DNA of 26,627 nucleotides from CBDVBD01 sp965372135 (lineage in GTDB: Bacteria; Electryoneota; RPQS01; CBDVBD01), in assembly GCA_965372135.1 (NCBI GenBank), contig CBDVBD010000026.1:1-26627 (forward strand), read 5' to 3'. Of this stretch, positions 9,261-15,760 are shown piece by piece. The translations under genes were made by a program, and so were the position numbers. The notes beneath the pieces were generated by a model. The model saw only the letters and a program-made list of their open reading frames with translations. It ran no database searches and was not told the DNA's origin. The stretch's first letter is position 1; every line of letters begins with the position of its first letter.

Positions 9261-9541
9261 GGTTCCTCTAAATCTAAATGATGCACATCGTCCACAATCC
9301 CCACAATGGTATGATCAACCGGGACAAACCAAGGATCCAGGAATAGAGCAGCCTCCCGCCCACCTTCGTAGTAGATCAACTCATCCGGACCGGCGACCTT
9401 AGTGCAATCCGCCGCCACCAGCGGCGATCCTTCCGGATTCTGATGTTTATCTAAGGGTTGGATTATCAACATCGGCACACCCTCTAACCCTTCATAAACA
9501 ACGTTCGGTGTAACCGTTCCTAATACTTTTCCTAATAACAT
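9257..9541 (-). CDS. BMC shell vertex protein (EutN/CcmL family pentamer), second copy, divergent
   Basis: 94 residues with the EutN/CcmL fold pattern: MLLGKVLGTVTPNVVYEGL, then PLVAADCTKVAGPDELIYY, then TIVGIVDDV. In the conserved loop it has EGGREAALFLD in place of the usual GSSAR-Q, so it is the most diverged of the three copies and probably occupies a different vertex or contacts a different facet protein. GGAG lies before ATG 9541, 54 bases after the previous gene. Its TGA overlaps the next ATG by four bases. Confidence 0.92.
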   Translation of the reverse strand: MLLGKVLGTVTPNVVYEGLEGVPMLIIQPLDKHQNPEGSPLVAADCTKVAGPDELIYYEGGREAALFLDPWFVPVDHTIVGIVDDVHHLDLEEP

Positions 9542-9595
9542 TCTGACTTTCTCCGTTTTGAATAGCCGGAATCATCGTGCTTAACAATTATCCGA

Positions 9596-9904
9596 TTATG
9601 TACCATCAGCGCCCTCGAACTTCCGGTACAGAATCTCCCCCCCCACTTCCCAGTTGTCCACAATCGCCATGATCACCGCATCGCATGGGCGATTATCGGT
9701 CATTTTGGTTTGCCTGGCGGAACTGCCGCTGGCATACAACACTATCTCGTCAACTCCTGCACCGACTGCATCTGCCGCTATTACGAAGCCATCTTTTTCC
9801 TTACCGTCAATATCCACCTGGCGCAGGATCATGAATCTCAAACCATCCATGCTTGATTCTTTCCGGGTAGATACCACTGTGCCAATCACTTTGGCTAAGA
9901 CCAT
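9596..9904 (-). CDS. BMC shell vertex protein (EutN/CcmL family pentamer), first copy in operon
   Basis: 102 residues. The core matches EutN/CcmL (MVLAKVIGTVV, FVIAADAVGAGVDEIVLYASG, SSARQT, AVIMAIVDNWEV) with the canonical GAG-x-D/G-E and SSAR signatures. It carries an extra ~15-residue tail (GGEILYRKFEGADGT) after the last strand that the other two copies lack. The two Gly codons at the start of the tail lie in a run of eight G on the coding strand (plus-strand C8 at 9637-9644), so the tail is sensitive to a one-base length change. GGAGG (plus-strand 9909-9913) is 4 bases before the ATG. It lies 30 bases downstream of the RpiB-DeoC gene. Confidence 0.93.
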   Translation of the reverse strand: MVLAKVIGTVVSTRKESSMDGLRFMILRQVDIDGKEKDGFVIAADAVGAGVDEIVLYASGSSARQTKMTDNRPCDAVIMAIVDNWEVGGEILYRKFEGADGT

Positions 9905-9934
9905 ATTTCCTCCATTAGGGAACGATATCCAATG

Positions 9935-11347
9935 TTAGTTTACCCCAGCAGTTGCTTCCGCACCCTGTATCATTTTGACCCCAGCACTGGCACCAATACG
10001 GGTGGCGCCGGCGGCAATCATCTTTTGAGCATCTTCGAAGGTTCTGATCCCGCCGGAGGCTTTCACCCCCATGCCGGTATCGGCAACTACACGGCTCATC
10101 ATCGCTACATCGCTTTCAGTTGCGCCGGCGGATGCAAATCCGGTTGATGTTTTTACGTAATCCGCATAAGCGCGTCTCGCTATCTCGCAGGCACGTAATT
10201 TCTCGTCGTCGGTCAACAAAGCGGTTTCGATGATGACTTTACATAGAGCATTCCCATCCTTACAGGCTTCTACCACCGCCCGGATGTCGCGGTATACCAA
10301 ATCATCATTCCCGCTTTTCAATGCCCCGATATTGATAACCATGTCTATCTCTTTGGCACCTTCACGCACCGCCTTGCGAGCTTCCATGGCTTTGATATCG
10401 GGCATGTGCGTTCCCAAAGGAAAGCCGACCACGGTACAGACTTTGATCGGAGTACCGCTCAGTTCATTTTTCACCAGCGTCACATAAGTCGGGTTAACAC
10501 AAACTGAGGCGAAACCGTATTCCCGAGCCTCGGCACAGAGTTTCCTGATATCCTCTTCCGACGCCTCCGGCTTCAGTAGCGTGTGGTCGATATATTTCGC
10601 AATGTCCCGGGGGACTTTTCCCTCCCCCAGCGTATAGGAAATTCGATCGGCACCTAATTGGATAATTTGTCTAACACTATCGGGAGTTTTTTCTGCGCAA
10701 AGCCCGCAATTTGTACATAGTTCGTCACCGCAGATGGCTGCGGTGAAGGTGGCGGTATCGATCCCTTCGGCAACCATCCGCTCCAAAACACGGTTGGCGA
10801 GTTTATCAATATCTTCGTTCGATAAGTCGGGCAATGTTACCTCCCCGGTTTTCGGGATATTTGGTGATGAGGGTGATGCTGTAGTCGGTCTTTCCTGGTC
10901 CAGATCATCAATCATTTTCACCCGGCGCAGATGGCGTTCGACAGTGCAATCGACGGAGAGAAAGGTGCTGACAATCTGCTTTGCCAAGGCGGAACCGATC
11001 AACCCGGCGCCCAGGGTCAATACGTTGGCATTGTTGTGTTCACGAGCGTTTGTGGCGGTGGAAATGTCGTGGCACTGCGCGGCACGTACTTTTTTCACCT
11101 TGTTGGCGACCATGGCAGAGCCAATTCCCGCGCCATCGACTATGATGCCGAACTCCGCTTCTCCACTGGACACTTTTTCCGCCGTAGCTTTGGCAAATAC
11201 CGGATAATCAACCGATTCCTTGCTGGTTGTTCCGCAATCGATTACAATGTAACCCTCATCAGAAAGAAAGGTCTTCAATTCCTCTTTCAGCACGAATCCG
11301 CCGTGGTCAGCGCCAATAGCGATGGTCGGTTTGTCCGGTGCAGCCAT
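9935..11347 (-). CDS. RpiB-DeoC fusion: sugar-phosphate isomerase domain joined to deoxyribose-phosphate aldolase, BMC-associated
   Basis: 470 residues. Residues ~7-150 are a RpiB/LacAB-type isomerase domain (GADHGG at 12-17, VDYP, ANKV, REHNNANVL at 102-110). The E. coli RpiB catalytic Cys in ICGTG is Asp71 here (VDGAG). Residues ~152-170 are a Pro/Ser/Thr-rich linker, and 174-192 (DLSNEDIDKLANRVLERMV) form an amphipathic helix like a BMC encapsulation peptide. Cysteines 206, 211, 214 and 217 (CGDELCTNCGLC) form a compact cluster, then GADRIS. Residues ~245-465 are a class I DeoC aldolase with the catalytic set intact: Asp335 (EIDMVIN), Schiff-base Lys399 (DYVKTSTGF) and Lys429 (GVKASGGIR). 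DeoC interconverts 2-deoxyribose-5-phosphate with glyceraldehyde-3-phosphate plus acetaldehyde. It is first in the operon with three pentamer genes. DeoC is known from microcompartments of Haliangium and of Planctomycetes/Verrucomicrobia, and RpiB plus DeoC from those of Atribacteria. Encapsulation here is inferred. Confidence 0.92.
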   Translation of the reverse strand: MAAPDKPTIAIGADHGGFVLKEELKTFLSDEGYIVIDCGTTSKESVDYPVFAKATAEKVSSGEAEFGIIVDGAGIGSAMVANKVKKVRAAQCHDISTATNAREHNNANVLTLGAGLIGSALAKQIVSTFLSVDCTVERHLRRVKMIDDLDQERPTTASPSSPNIPKTGEVTLPDLSNEDIDKLANRVLERMVAEGIDTATFTAAICGDELCTNCGLCAEKTPDSVRQIIQLGADRISYTLGEGKVPRDIAKYIDHTLLKPEASEEDIRKLCAEAREYGFASVCVNPTYVTLVKNELSGTPIKVCTVVGFPLGTHMPDIKAMEARKAVREGAKEIDMVINIGALKSGNDDLVYRDIRAVVEACKDGNALCKVIIETALLTDDEKLRACEIARRAYADYVKTSTGFASAGATESDVAMMSRVVADTGMGVKASGGIRTFEDAQKMIAAGATRIGASAGVKMIQGAEATAGVN

Positions 11348-11492
11348 TACAAATTCTTCCAGATTTTGTTTTACGTGATGTGTTATATTGTTACAAACTA
11401 TGATTTATAACAGGTGGTGATCTGTGCGCATTTATTTTGTTAATATGGGCTTAGGTTACATCGAGATTCACCATCTAAGAAAACATAAATAA

Positions 11493-11515
11493 TTTCCTTG
11501 AGAATGTCAAGGAAA
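11493..11515 (-). terminator. Probable terminator of the acyl-CoA synthetase gene
   Basis: A 9-bp perfect stem (TTTCCTTGA, 11493-11501, with TCAAGGAAA, 11507-11515) and a 5-base loop are followed on the minus strand by the T-rich stretch TTATTTATGTTTTC. It lies just after the stop of the synthetase at 11524. The stem is AT-rich and so weaker than the other terminators in the window. The rest of the gap 11348-11523 must hold the promoter of the BMC operon. I could not pick a convincing -35/-10 pair. Confidence 0.5.
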
Positions 11516-11523
11516 ATCAGATA

Positions 11524-13374
11524 CTATTCTGACGGGGTGATGGGAAGGAAATGTTCGTGATAGAGGTAGCGTTTGATTTTTCTGGTGGAGGTACGTTGGA
11601 ATTCTTCGGGGTGTATTTTTATTTTCCGGATGCGCATGTAATCGGGAAATTGATGACATATGGTACGCACTTCGGTTCGGATTAATTCCTCCACTTCTTC
11701 CGGGGTCATGCTGGTTTCTCTTGATTCAGCATACTGATCAATTGCTTCATAATCAGGGTAAATTAATGCCCCGAGGTCCTCTCCAATTCCGCTTTTGTCA
11801 GGGATTCCCAGAACCAGGGATTCCGATATGTACGTGTTTTGATTTAGCGTTGCTTCCACTTCTTCAGGATTGATATTCTTGCCGCTGGCGGTCACGATTA
11901 TTTCTTTAGCACGACCGGTAATGGTTAAATAGCCTTCATCATCCAGCCAACCGTTATCGCCAGTGATTAACCATCCATCTCGGAATACTTCCTCGGTGGC
12001 TTTGGGATTCCGATAATAACCTTTCATAATGCAATCGCCTTTAGCCATGATCTCGCCAATACCTTCCAGATCGGGATTATCGATCTTCAAGAACACGCCT
12101 GGAATTGCCTGCCCCACGGTGCTGTGCTTGACACATCCAGGGGAATTGGTAGCCAGCACCGGGGAAGTTTCAGTGAGTCCGTATCCTTGCATTAATTGGA
12201 ATCCCAGCTCGTTATAGCTTTCAGCAATCGCCGACGGCAAAGCGGCTCCACCGGAAATCATCAGCCAGATTTTACCCATACCTGCTTTGGATCTAAGACT
12301 ACGAAACATCCAACCACCCCAATTCGCTCCGAAATAACGGTGTATGATCTTAACAACTCGCAACATCCCATTTAATAGTAACCGTTTTGACCAGGGCAGC
12401 CTGGCAATCCCTTTGCGTATGGCTGCCAGCAGTTTCTCGAACAACAGCGGAACCCCGATCATAATAGTAATGCCACCCTGACGAAAATCGGCAATAAGTT
12501 CACGCGATTTGAATGACCGGGCATAATGAATGGCGCATCCGGCAATCAGCGGACCCAACATTCCCACACTACATTCAAAAGTGTGGTGTAATGGCAGCAC
12601 AGACAAGAATATATCGCCGGGTTTAAAGTCGACCACCTGGTAGAACCCGACAATGTTGGATGCGATGTTACGGTGGGTTAACATTACCCCTTTGGAGAAA
12701 CCGGTAGTGCCGGAGGTGTAGATAATTGCCGCCAATGAATCAAATGTGGGTTTTATGTCATCTGGGAGTGTGCCTGATTGACCTTGACTCAACCATTGTT
12801 GAAATGCAAGGTCATCGCCGCCATCATCAAACGTGACAATAGAGATATCATGGGGAATTTCTTCGATAATCTGAGTCAAATCGTCATAGAAACGAGATGA
12901 GGTAAATATAAGCTTAGCATCTGCATCTGTCAGTATATAACGGATTTCATGGACTTTTTGCAAGGCATCCAGGGGAATCACTACCGCACCGATATGCTGA
13001 ATCGCTAAATAGGCGATTACCCATTCCCAACGGTTCTCAGACCAGATAGCGATATGGTCTTGCGGTTGGTAACCCTTGTCAATAAGCGCCGACGCCAATG
13101 ACTCCACACGCTCCCAAAGCTGGCAATACGACAACCGTTGCAACTGACCATCCCGGCGCCATTGGATAGCAGTCCGATCATTGTGAGTGCTGCAGCTTTG
13201 GGCTACCAAGGTAGGTAGTGCATCCAGCTCAAACGGGACTCGTTGTATTCGGTCTAACTTGGAAAGATTTTTTTGATTATTAGTTATCATCACCCTGTCA
13301 TGGTAGAGCACAACCGTATGGGGGGTCATTCCTTGGAATTCAAAGATTGGGCTAAACGCCCCATCATACCCCAT
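11524..13374 (-). CDS. AMP-forming long-chain acyl-CoA synthetase (FadD-like)
   Basis: 616 residues from the longest start. It is a member of the ANL (AMP-dependent synthetase/ligase) superfamily, which activates carboxylic acids to acyl-AMP and then acyl-CoA. Motifs in order are the ATP-binding loop YTSGTTGFSKG (219-229), LPLHHTFE, the adenine-binding GYGLTETSP (397-405), the aspartate/hinge region ITGD and ITGRAKEIIVTASGKNINPEE (485-505), and the C-terminal catalytic lysine region TSTRKIKRYLY. Layout and length fit long- or very-long-chain fatty-acid ligases of bacteria. The first 28 residues (MGYDGAFSPI...) do not look like family sequence. The start may be Met29 (ATG at 13288-13290; MITNNQKNL), but neither site has a good ribosome-binding sequence. 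It lies 64 bases downstream of the permease-protease gene and could be co-transcribed with it. Confidence 0.9.
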   Translation of the reverse strand: MGYDGAFSPIFEFQGMTPHTVVLYHDRVMITNNQKNLSKLDRIQRVPFELDALPTLVAQSCSTHNDRTAIQWRRDGQLQRLSYCQLWERVESLASALIDKGYQPQDHIAIWSENRWEWVIAYLAIQHIGAVVIPLDALQKVHEIRYILTDADAKLIFTSSRFYDDLTQIIEEIPHDISIVTFDDGGDDLAFQQWLSQGQSGTLPDDIKPTFDSLAAIIYTSGTTGFSKGVMLTHRNIASNIVGFYQVVDFKPGDIFLSVLPLHHTFECSVGMLGPLIAGCAIHYARSFKSRELIADFRQGGITIMIGVPLLFEKLLAAIRKGIARLPWSKRLLLNGMLRVVKIIHRYFGANWGGWMFRSLRSKAGMGKIWLMISGGAALPSAIAESYNELGFQLMQGYGLTETSPVLATNSPGCVKHSTVGQAIPGVFLKIDNPDLEGIGEIMAKGDCIMKGYYRNPKATEEVFRDGWLITGDNGWLDDEGYLTITGRAKEIIVTASGKNINPEEVEATLNQNTYISESLVLGIPDKSGIGEDLGALIYPDYEAIDQYAESRETSMTPEEVEELIRTEVRTICHQFPDYMRIRKIKIHPEEFQRTSTRKIKRYLYHEHFLPITPSE

Positions 13375-13438
13375 ATTCTCAACTAATAGTTATAGACCCG
13401 TGCTGACGCACAGTTATGGGATTTCCGGGTAAACCCGG

Positions 13439-15523
13439 TTATATCGTTTGTGGAGGAACCCCGCCGTCTAACTGATTATACGGCGGGGTTTTCTCTATGA
13501 TGCCTTTTGAGTTGCGGTACTGCTTTTTTAGCTGCCACAAGCTGAACACAAGTATCACTACAGCGGTCAAGACTATCCACAATGGCAGGTGATCACCTTC
13601 CTTAAGTGCAATCAAAGTGGAGTTGGTGGTGTCGTAAGTAACATGGAACACGACCGTGCTGGACATATTGGCAACGAAATGCGCCAGCATGCCCGCCCAC
13701 AAGCTGCCGGTCCAGACCACTACCACACCGATTAGTATTCCCAGTAAGGTTGTAGGAAGATACCGGTACGGGCTCAGGTGGAACAGACCGAAGATAATCG
13801 CAGTCACGATAACTGATTTGGCAGGACTCCAATGTTTTTGGAATCCGGTTAATATGAAGCCGCGAAACAGAGTTTCCTCACACACTGCGGGAAGCAGCGC
13901 AGTCATTGCCAAGGAGAAGATAAGTCCTTTAGCATGAAACATCCGAAATATTTCTTCGAAGGCATCCAGGAATGCTTGAGGATAGGGGAAAATTGCATTC
14001 TGAATGGCGCTGATTTCAACCACAATCGCCCAGGTGGATATGGCTGCAAATATAGTCCATACCACCGATGAGAATTTGGGAATACTTAACCGAAAGATAC
14101 GCTTCGGGTCATATCGAAGGTACCAGGCGAATAAGATTGGAGGTCCGGCAATCAATAGAATTTCGGTGGTTAACAACCCACGTGTGATGTCAGATAATTG
14201 GGACGGCTGCCCCACATAGAACAGCAAAATCAGGGAAAATATATAGACAAACCATGCTATTCCCATACCGGGAACTGATGGTTTGTCTGTGATGGAACGC
14301 CGCCGAAGCAGTGACGACCACTTAATCTCATCCCCTTCTAGAAATAATATATCCTCCCGTTGGAACTGATTCACCGCCCATCGAACCCCGATCCAGGCAG
14401 CCACTATAATGGATGCGAAAACCAATAATGCCAAATGTAGCTGCGCCTGCCCCAGTAATATTTCCTTGATTAGCAGTACTACATTCACCACCGGAATTAG
14501 TGCAAGCAGCGGAGTCATCTCCACGCCGGGCATCAACGCCACCGCCCCTAAAACCATCGTCAACATCTGCATGGGAGTAAGGAGATTCTGCCCTTCCTTG
14601 AAGCTGCGGGAAAAGGATGCGATCGCTAAACAGAGAGAGCTGAACAATACCCCTAAAGGCAATAACAACAGGAAGATAATCAATAGCGTTACCGGTGATA
14701 TGGACAGTTGAACGGACATTTCTCCAGATAACATATGGACAAGGTAGCCGATGGTGAATCCGAAGGACAGCAGGTTCAAAAAGGCAGTGATGATAGAAAT
14801 GACGATAACCGTCAGGAATTTCCCGAACACAATTTCCAACCGGCTGGCTGGGGATACCAGCAAGGTTTCCATGGTGCCCCGTTCTTTTTCGCCAGCAGTA
14901 AGGTCAATTGCGGGATAAAAGGCTCCAAGCATCGCCATAAGCATTAACATCAGCGCGATAATACCCCCGAAGGCATAGGCTGCCATCTTTGTGTCTGATG
15001 CAATATTCACTGATTCGATATCGATGGGATGAATGATTTCCGGATCTATCTCACGGTCTAACAGACGTTCCCGCGCCAAAGAAGTTACCAACGAATCCAG
15101 GGCGCTTCTCACCTTCCGATACACGGCGTCGGAATGATCGTTTGCCCGGTCGTAATACAGGGTTAATCCGGCGGTGCGACTAACATTCAGCGTGTCGTCG
15201 AAACCCTCAGGAATATCCACTACCATTTGGATTTCACCAAATTCAACTGACAAGAACGGGGCATCCACCGATACCACAGAAACAACCGGAATCGCTTCTA
15301 TTCGATCAACCACTTTCCGAGAATGAGCCATTCCCAATATTGCCACATTTGCCGGCATTGTCTCCAGTTTTTTGATTTGTGTGGTTGCAATTTGTAACAT
15401 CACGATCATCACCACTGGATACATTAAAATAGGCAGGACAATCATGACCATCAAAGTGCGGCGGTCACGCAAAACGTCCCGGATTTCCTTTCGAAATATA
15501 GTATAAGTGCGTTGGAAATTCAT
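13439..15523 (-). CDS. ABC-2 (NatB-like) permease fused to a CPBP intramembrane metalloprotease
   Basis: 694 residues. Residues 1-390 are an ABC-2/NatB-type permease: N-terminal KEIRDVLRDRRTL, first membrane segment ~23-46, a large extracytoplasmic domain ~50-175, then five or six membrane segments. The first of these is followed by the hallmark DLTAGEKERGTMETLLVSP (207-225). Residues ~420-670 are a CPBP (CAAX protease/bacteriocin-processing, Abi) domain with all three metal-site motifs: EETLFR (549-554), FGLFH (578-582) and HFVAN (615-619). This fusion architecture is known in several phyla and is annotated as a permease subunit/CPBP protease. The matching ATPase (NatA type) is normally adjacent but is absent here. 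ATG 15523 has only a weak ribosome site. The substrate is not predictable; Na+ or peptide export are possibilities for NatB-like proteins. Confidence 0.9.
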   Translation of the reverse strand: MNFQRTYTIFRKEIRDVLRDRRTLMVMIVLPILMYPVVMIVMLQIATTQIKKLETMPANVAILGMAHSRKVVDRIEAIPVVSVVSVDAPFLSVEFGEIQMVVDIPEGFDDTLNVSRTAGLTLYYDRANDHSDAVYRKVRSALDSLVTSLARERLLDREIDPEIIHPIDIESVNIASDTKMAAYAFGGIIALMLMLMAMLGAFYPAIDLTAGEKERGTMETLLVSPASRLEIVFGKFLTVIVISIITAFLNLLSFGFTIGYLVHMLSGEMSVQLSISPVTLLIIFLLLLPLGVLFSSLCLAIASFSRSFKEGQNLLTPMQMLTMVLGAVALMPGVEMTPLLALIPVVNVVLLIKEILLGQAQLHLALLVFASIIVAAWIGVRWAVNQFQREDILFLEGDEIKWSSLLRRRSITDKPSVPGMGIAWFVYIFSLILLFYVGQPSQLSDITRGLLTTEILLIAGPPILFAWYLRYDPKRIFRLSIPKFSSVVWTIFAAISTWAIVVEISAIQNAIFPYPQAFLDAFEEIFRMFHAKGLIFSLAMTALLPAVCEETLFRGFILTGFQKHWSPAKSVIVTAIIFGLFHLSPYRYLPTTLLGILIGVVVVWTGSLWAGMLAHFVANMSSTVVFHVTYDTTNSTLIALKEGDHLPLWIVLTAVVILVFSLWQLKKQYRNSKGIIEKTPPYNQLDGGVPPQTI
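13457..13490. other. GC-rich inverted repeat overlapping the 3' end of the permease-protease gene
   Basis: AACCCCGCCG (13457-13466) pairs with CGGCGGGGTT (13481-13490) around a 14-base loop. On the plus strand it is followed by TTCTCT. On the minus strand it lies inside the last codons of the permease-protease (PPYNQLDGGVPP), just before its stop, and is not followed by a T-run. It may attenuate read-through into the synthetase gene or protect the mRNA 3' end, but it is not a classical terminator in that direction. Confidence 0.45.
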
Positions 15524-15590
15524 TAATAAATCTGCTTTAGCTCATTATTTTTAGCAATACAAAATCAGAATGTGAAGTCTGTTGTGGGAT

Positions 15591-15618
15591 AATATAGCAG
15601 CATTTTTAGAAAAAGCAA
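15591..15618 (-). promoter_or_regulatory. Candidate promoter of the permease-protease gene
   Basis: On the minus strand TTGCTT (plus 15613-15618), a 16-base spacer and TATATT (plus 15591-15596) lie about 70 bases upstream of ATG 15523. They are in an AT-rich gap and downstream of the kinase operon's terminator. It is a sigma-70-like match only. Confidence 0.35.
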
Positions 15619-15652
15619 GTATTATATTGATACTTTCATTGACCTTATAAAA

Positions 15653-15673
15653 CAGCCACCGGTGTGGTGGCTG
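15653..15673 (-). terminator. Probable terminator of the histidine-kinase operon
   Basis: A perfect 8-bp GC-rich stem (CAGCCACC with GGTGGCTG) and a 5-base loop are followed on the minus strand by TTTTATAAGG. It lies about 90 bases beyond the stop of the last kinase gene (15761). Confidence 0.65.
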
Positions 15674-15760
15674 ATGTACTGGCAAGATATTACCAGATAT
15701 AGCAAGGCGTTATTATGACTAATATGATAGGAATTAATTATTTATGGTTCAATAACCCAT

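Noticed and set aside
10734..11410. Two overlapping plus-strand open frames opposite the RpiB-DeoC gene
   Set aside because: They are antisense to strongly conserved enzyme motifs, and the translations show no domain or start signal.
11348..11523. Promoter of the BMC operon
   Set aside because: Several weak -10-like boxes exist (TATAAC, TATAAA) but none has a fitting -35 partner, so I do not place one.
15661..15760. Possible small RNA or attachment site in the gap before the kinase operon end
   Set aside because: Only the 8-bp terminator hairpin is supported. No tRNA-like fold, direct repeats or integrase gene are present.
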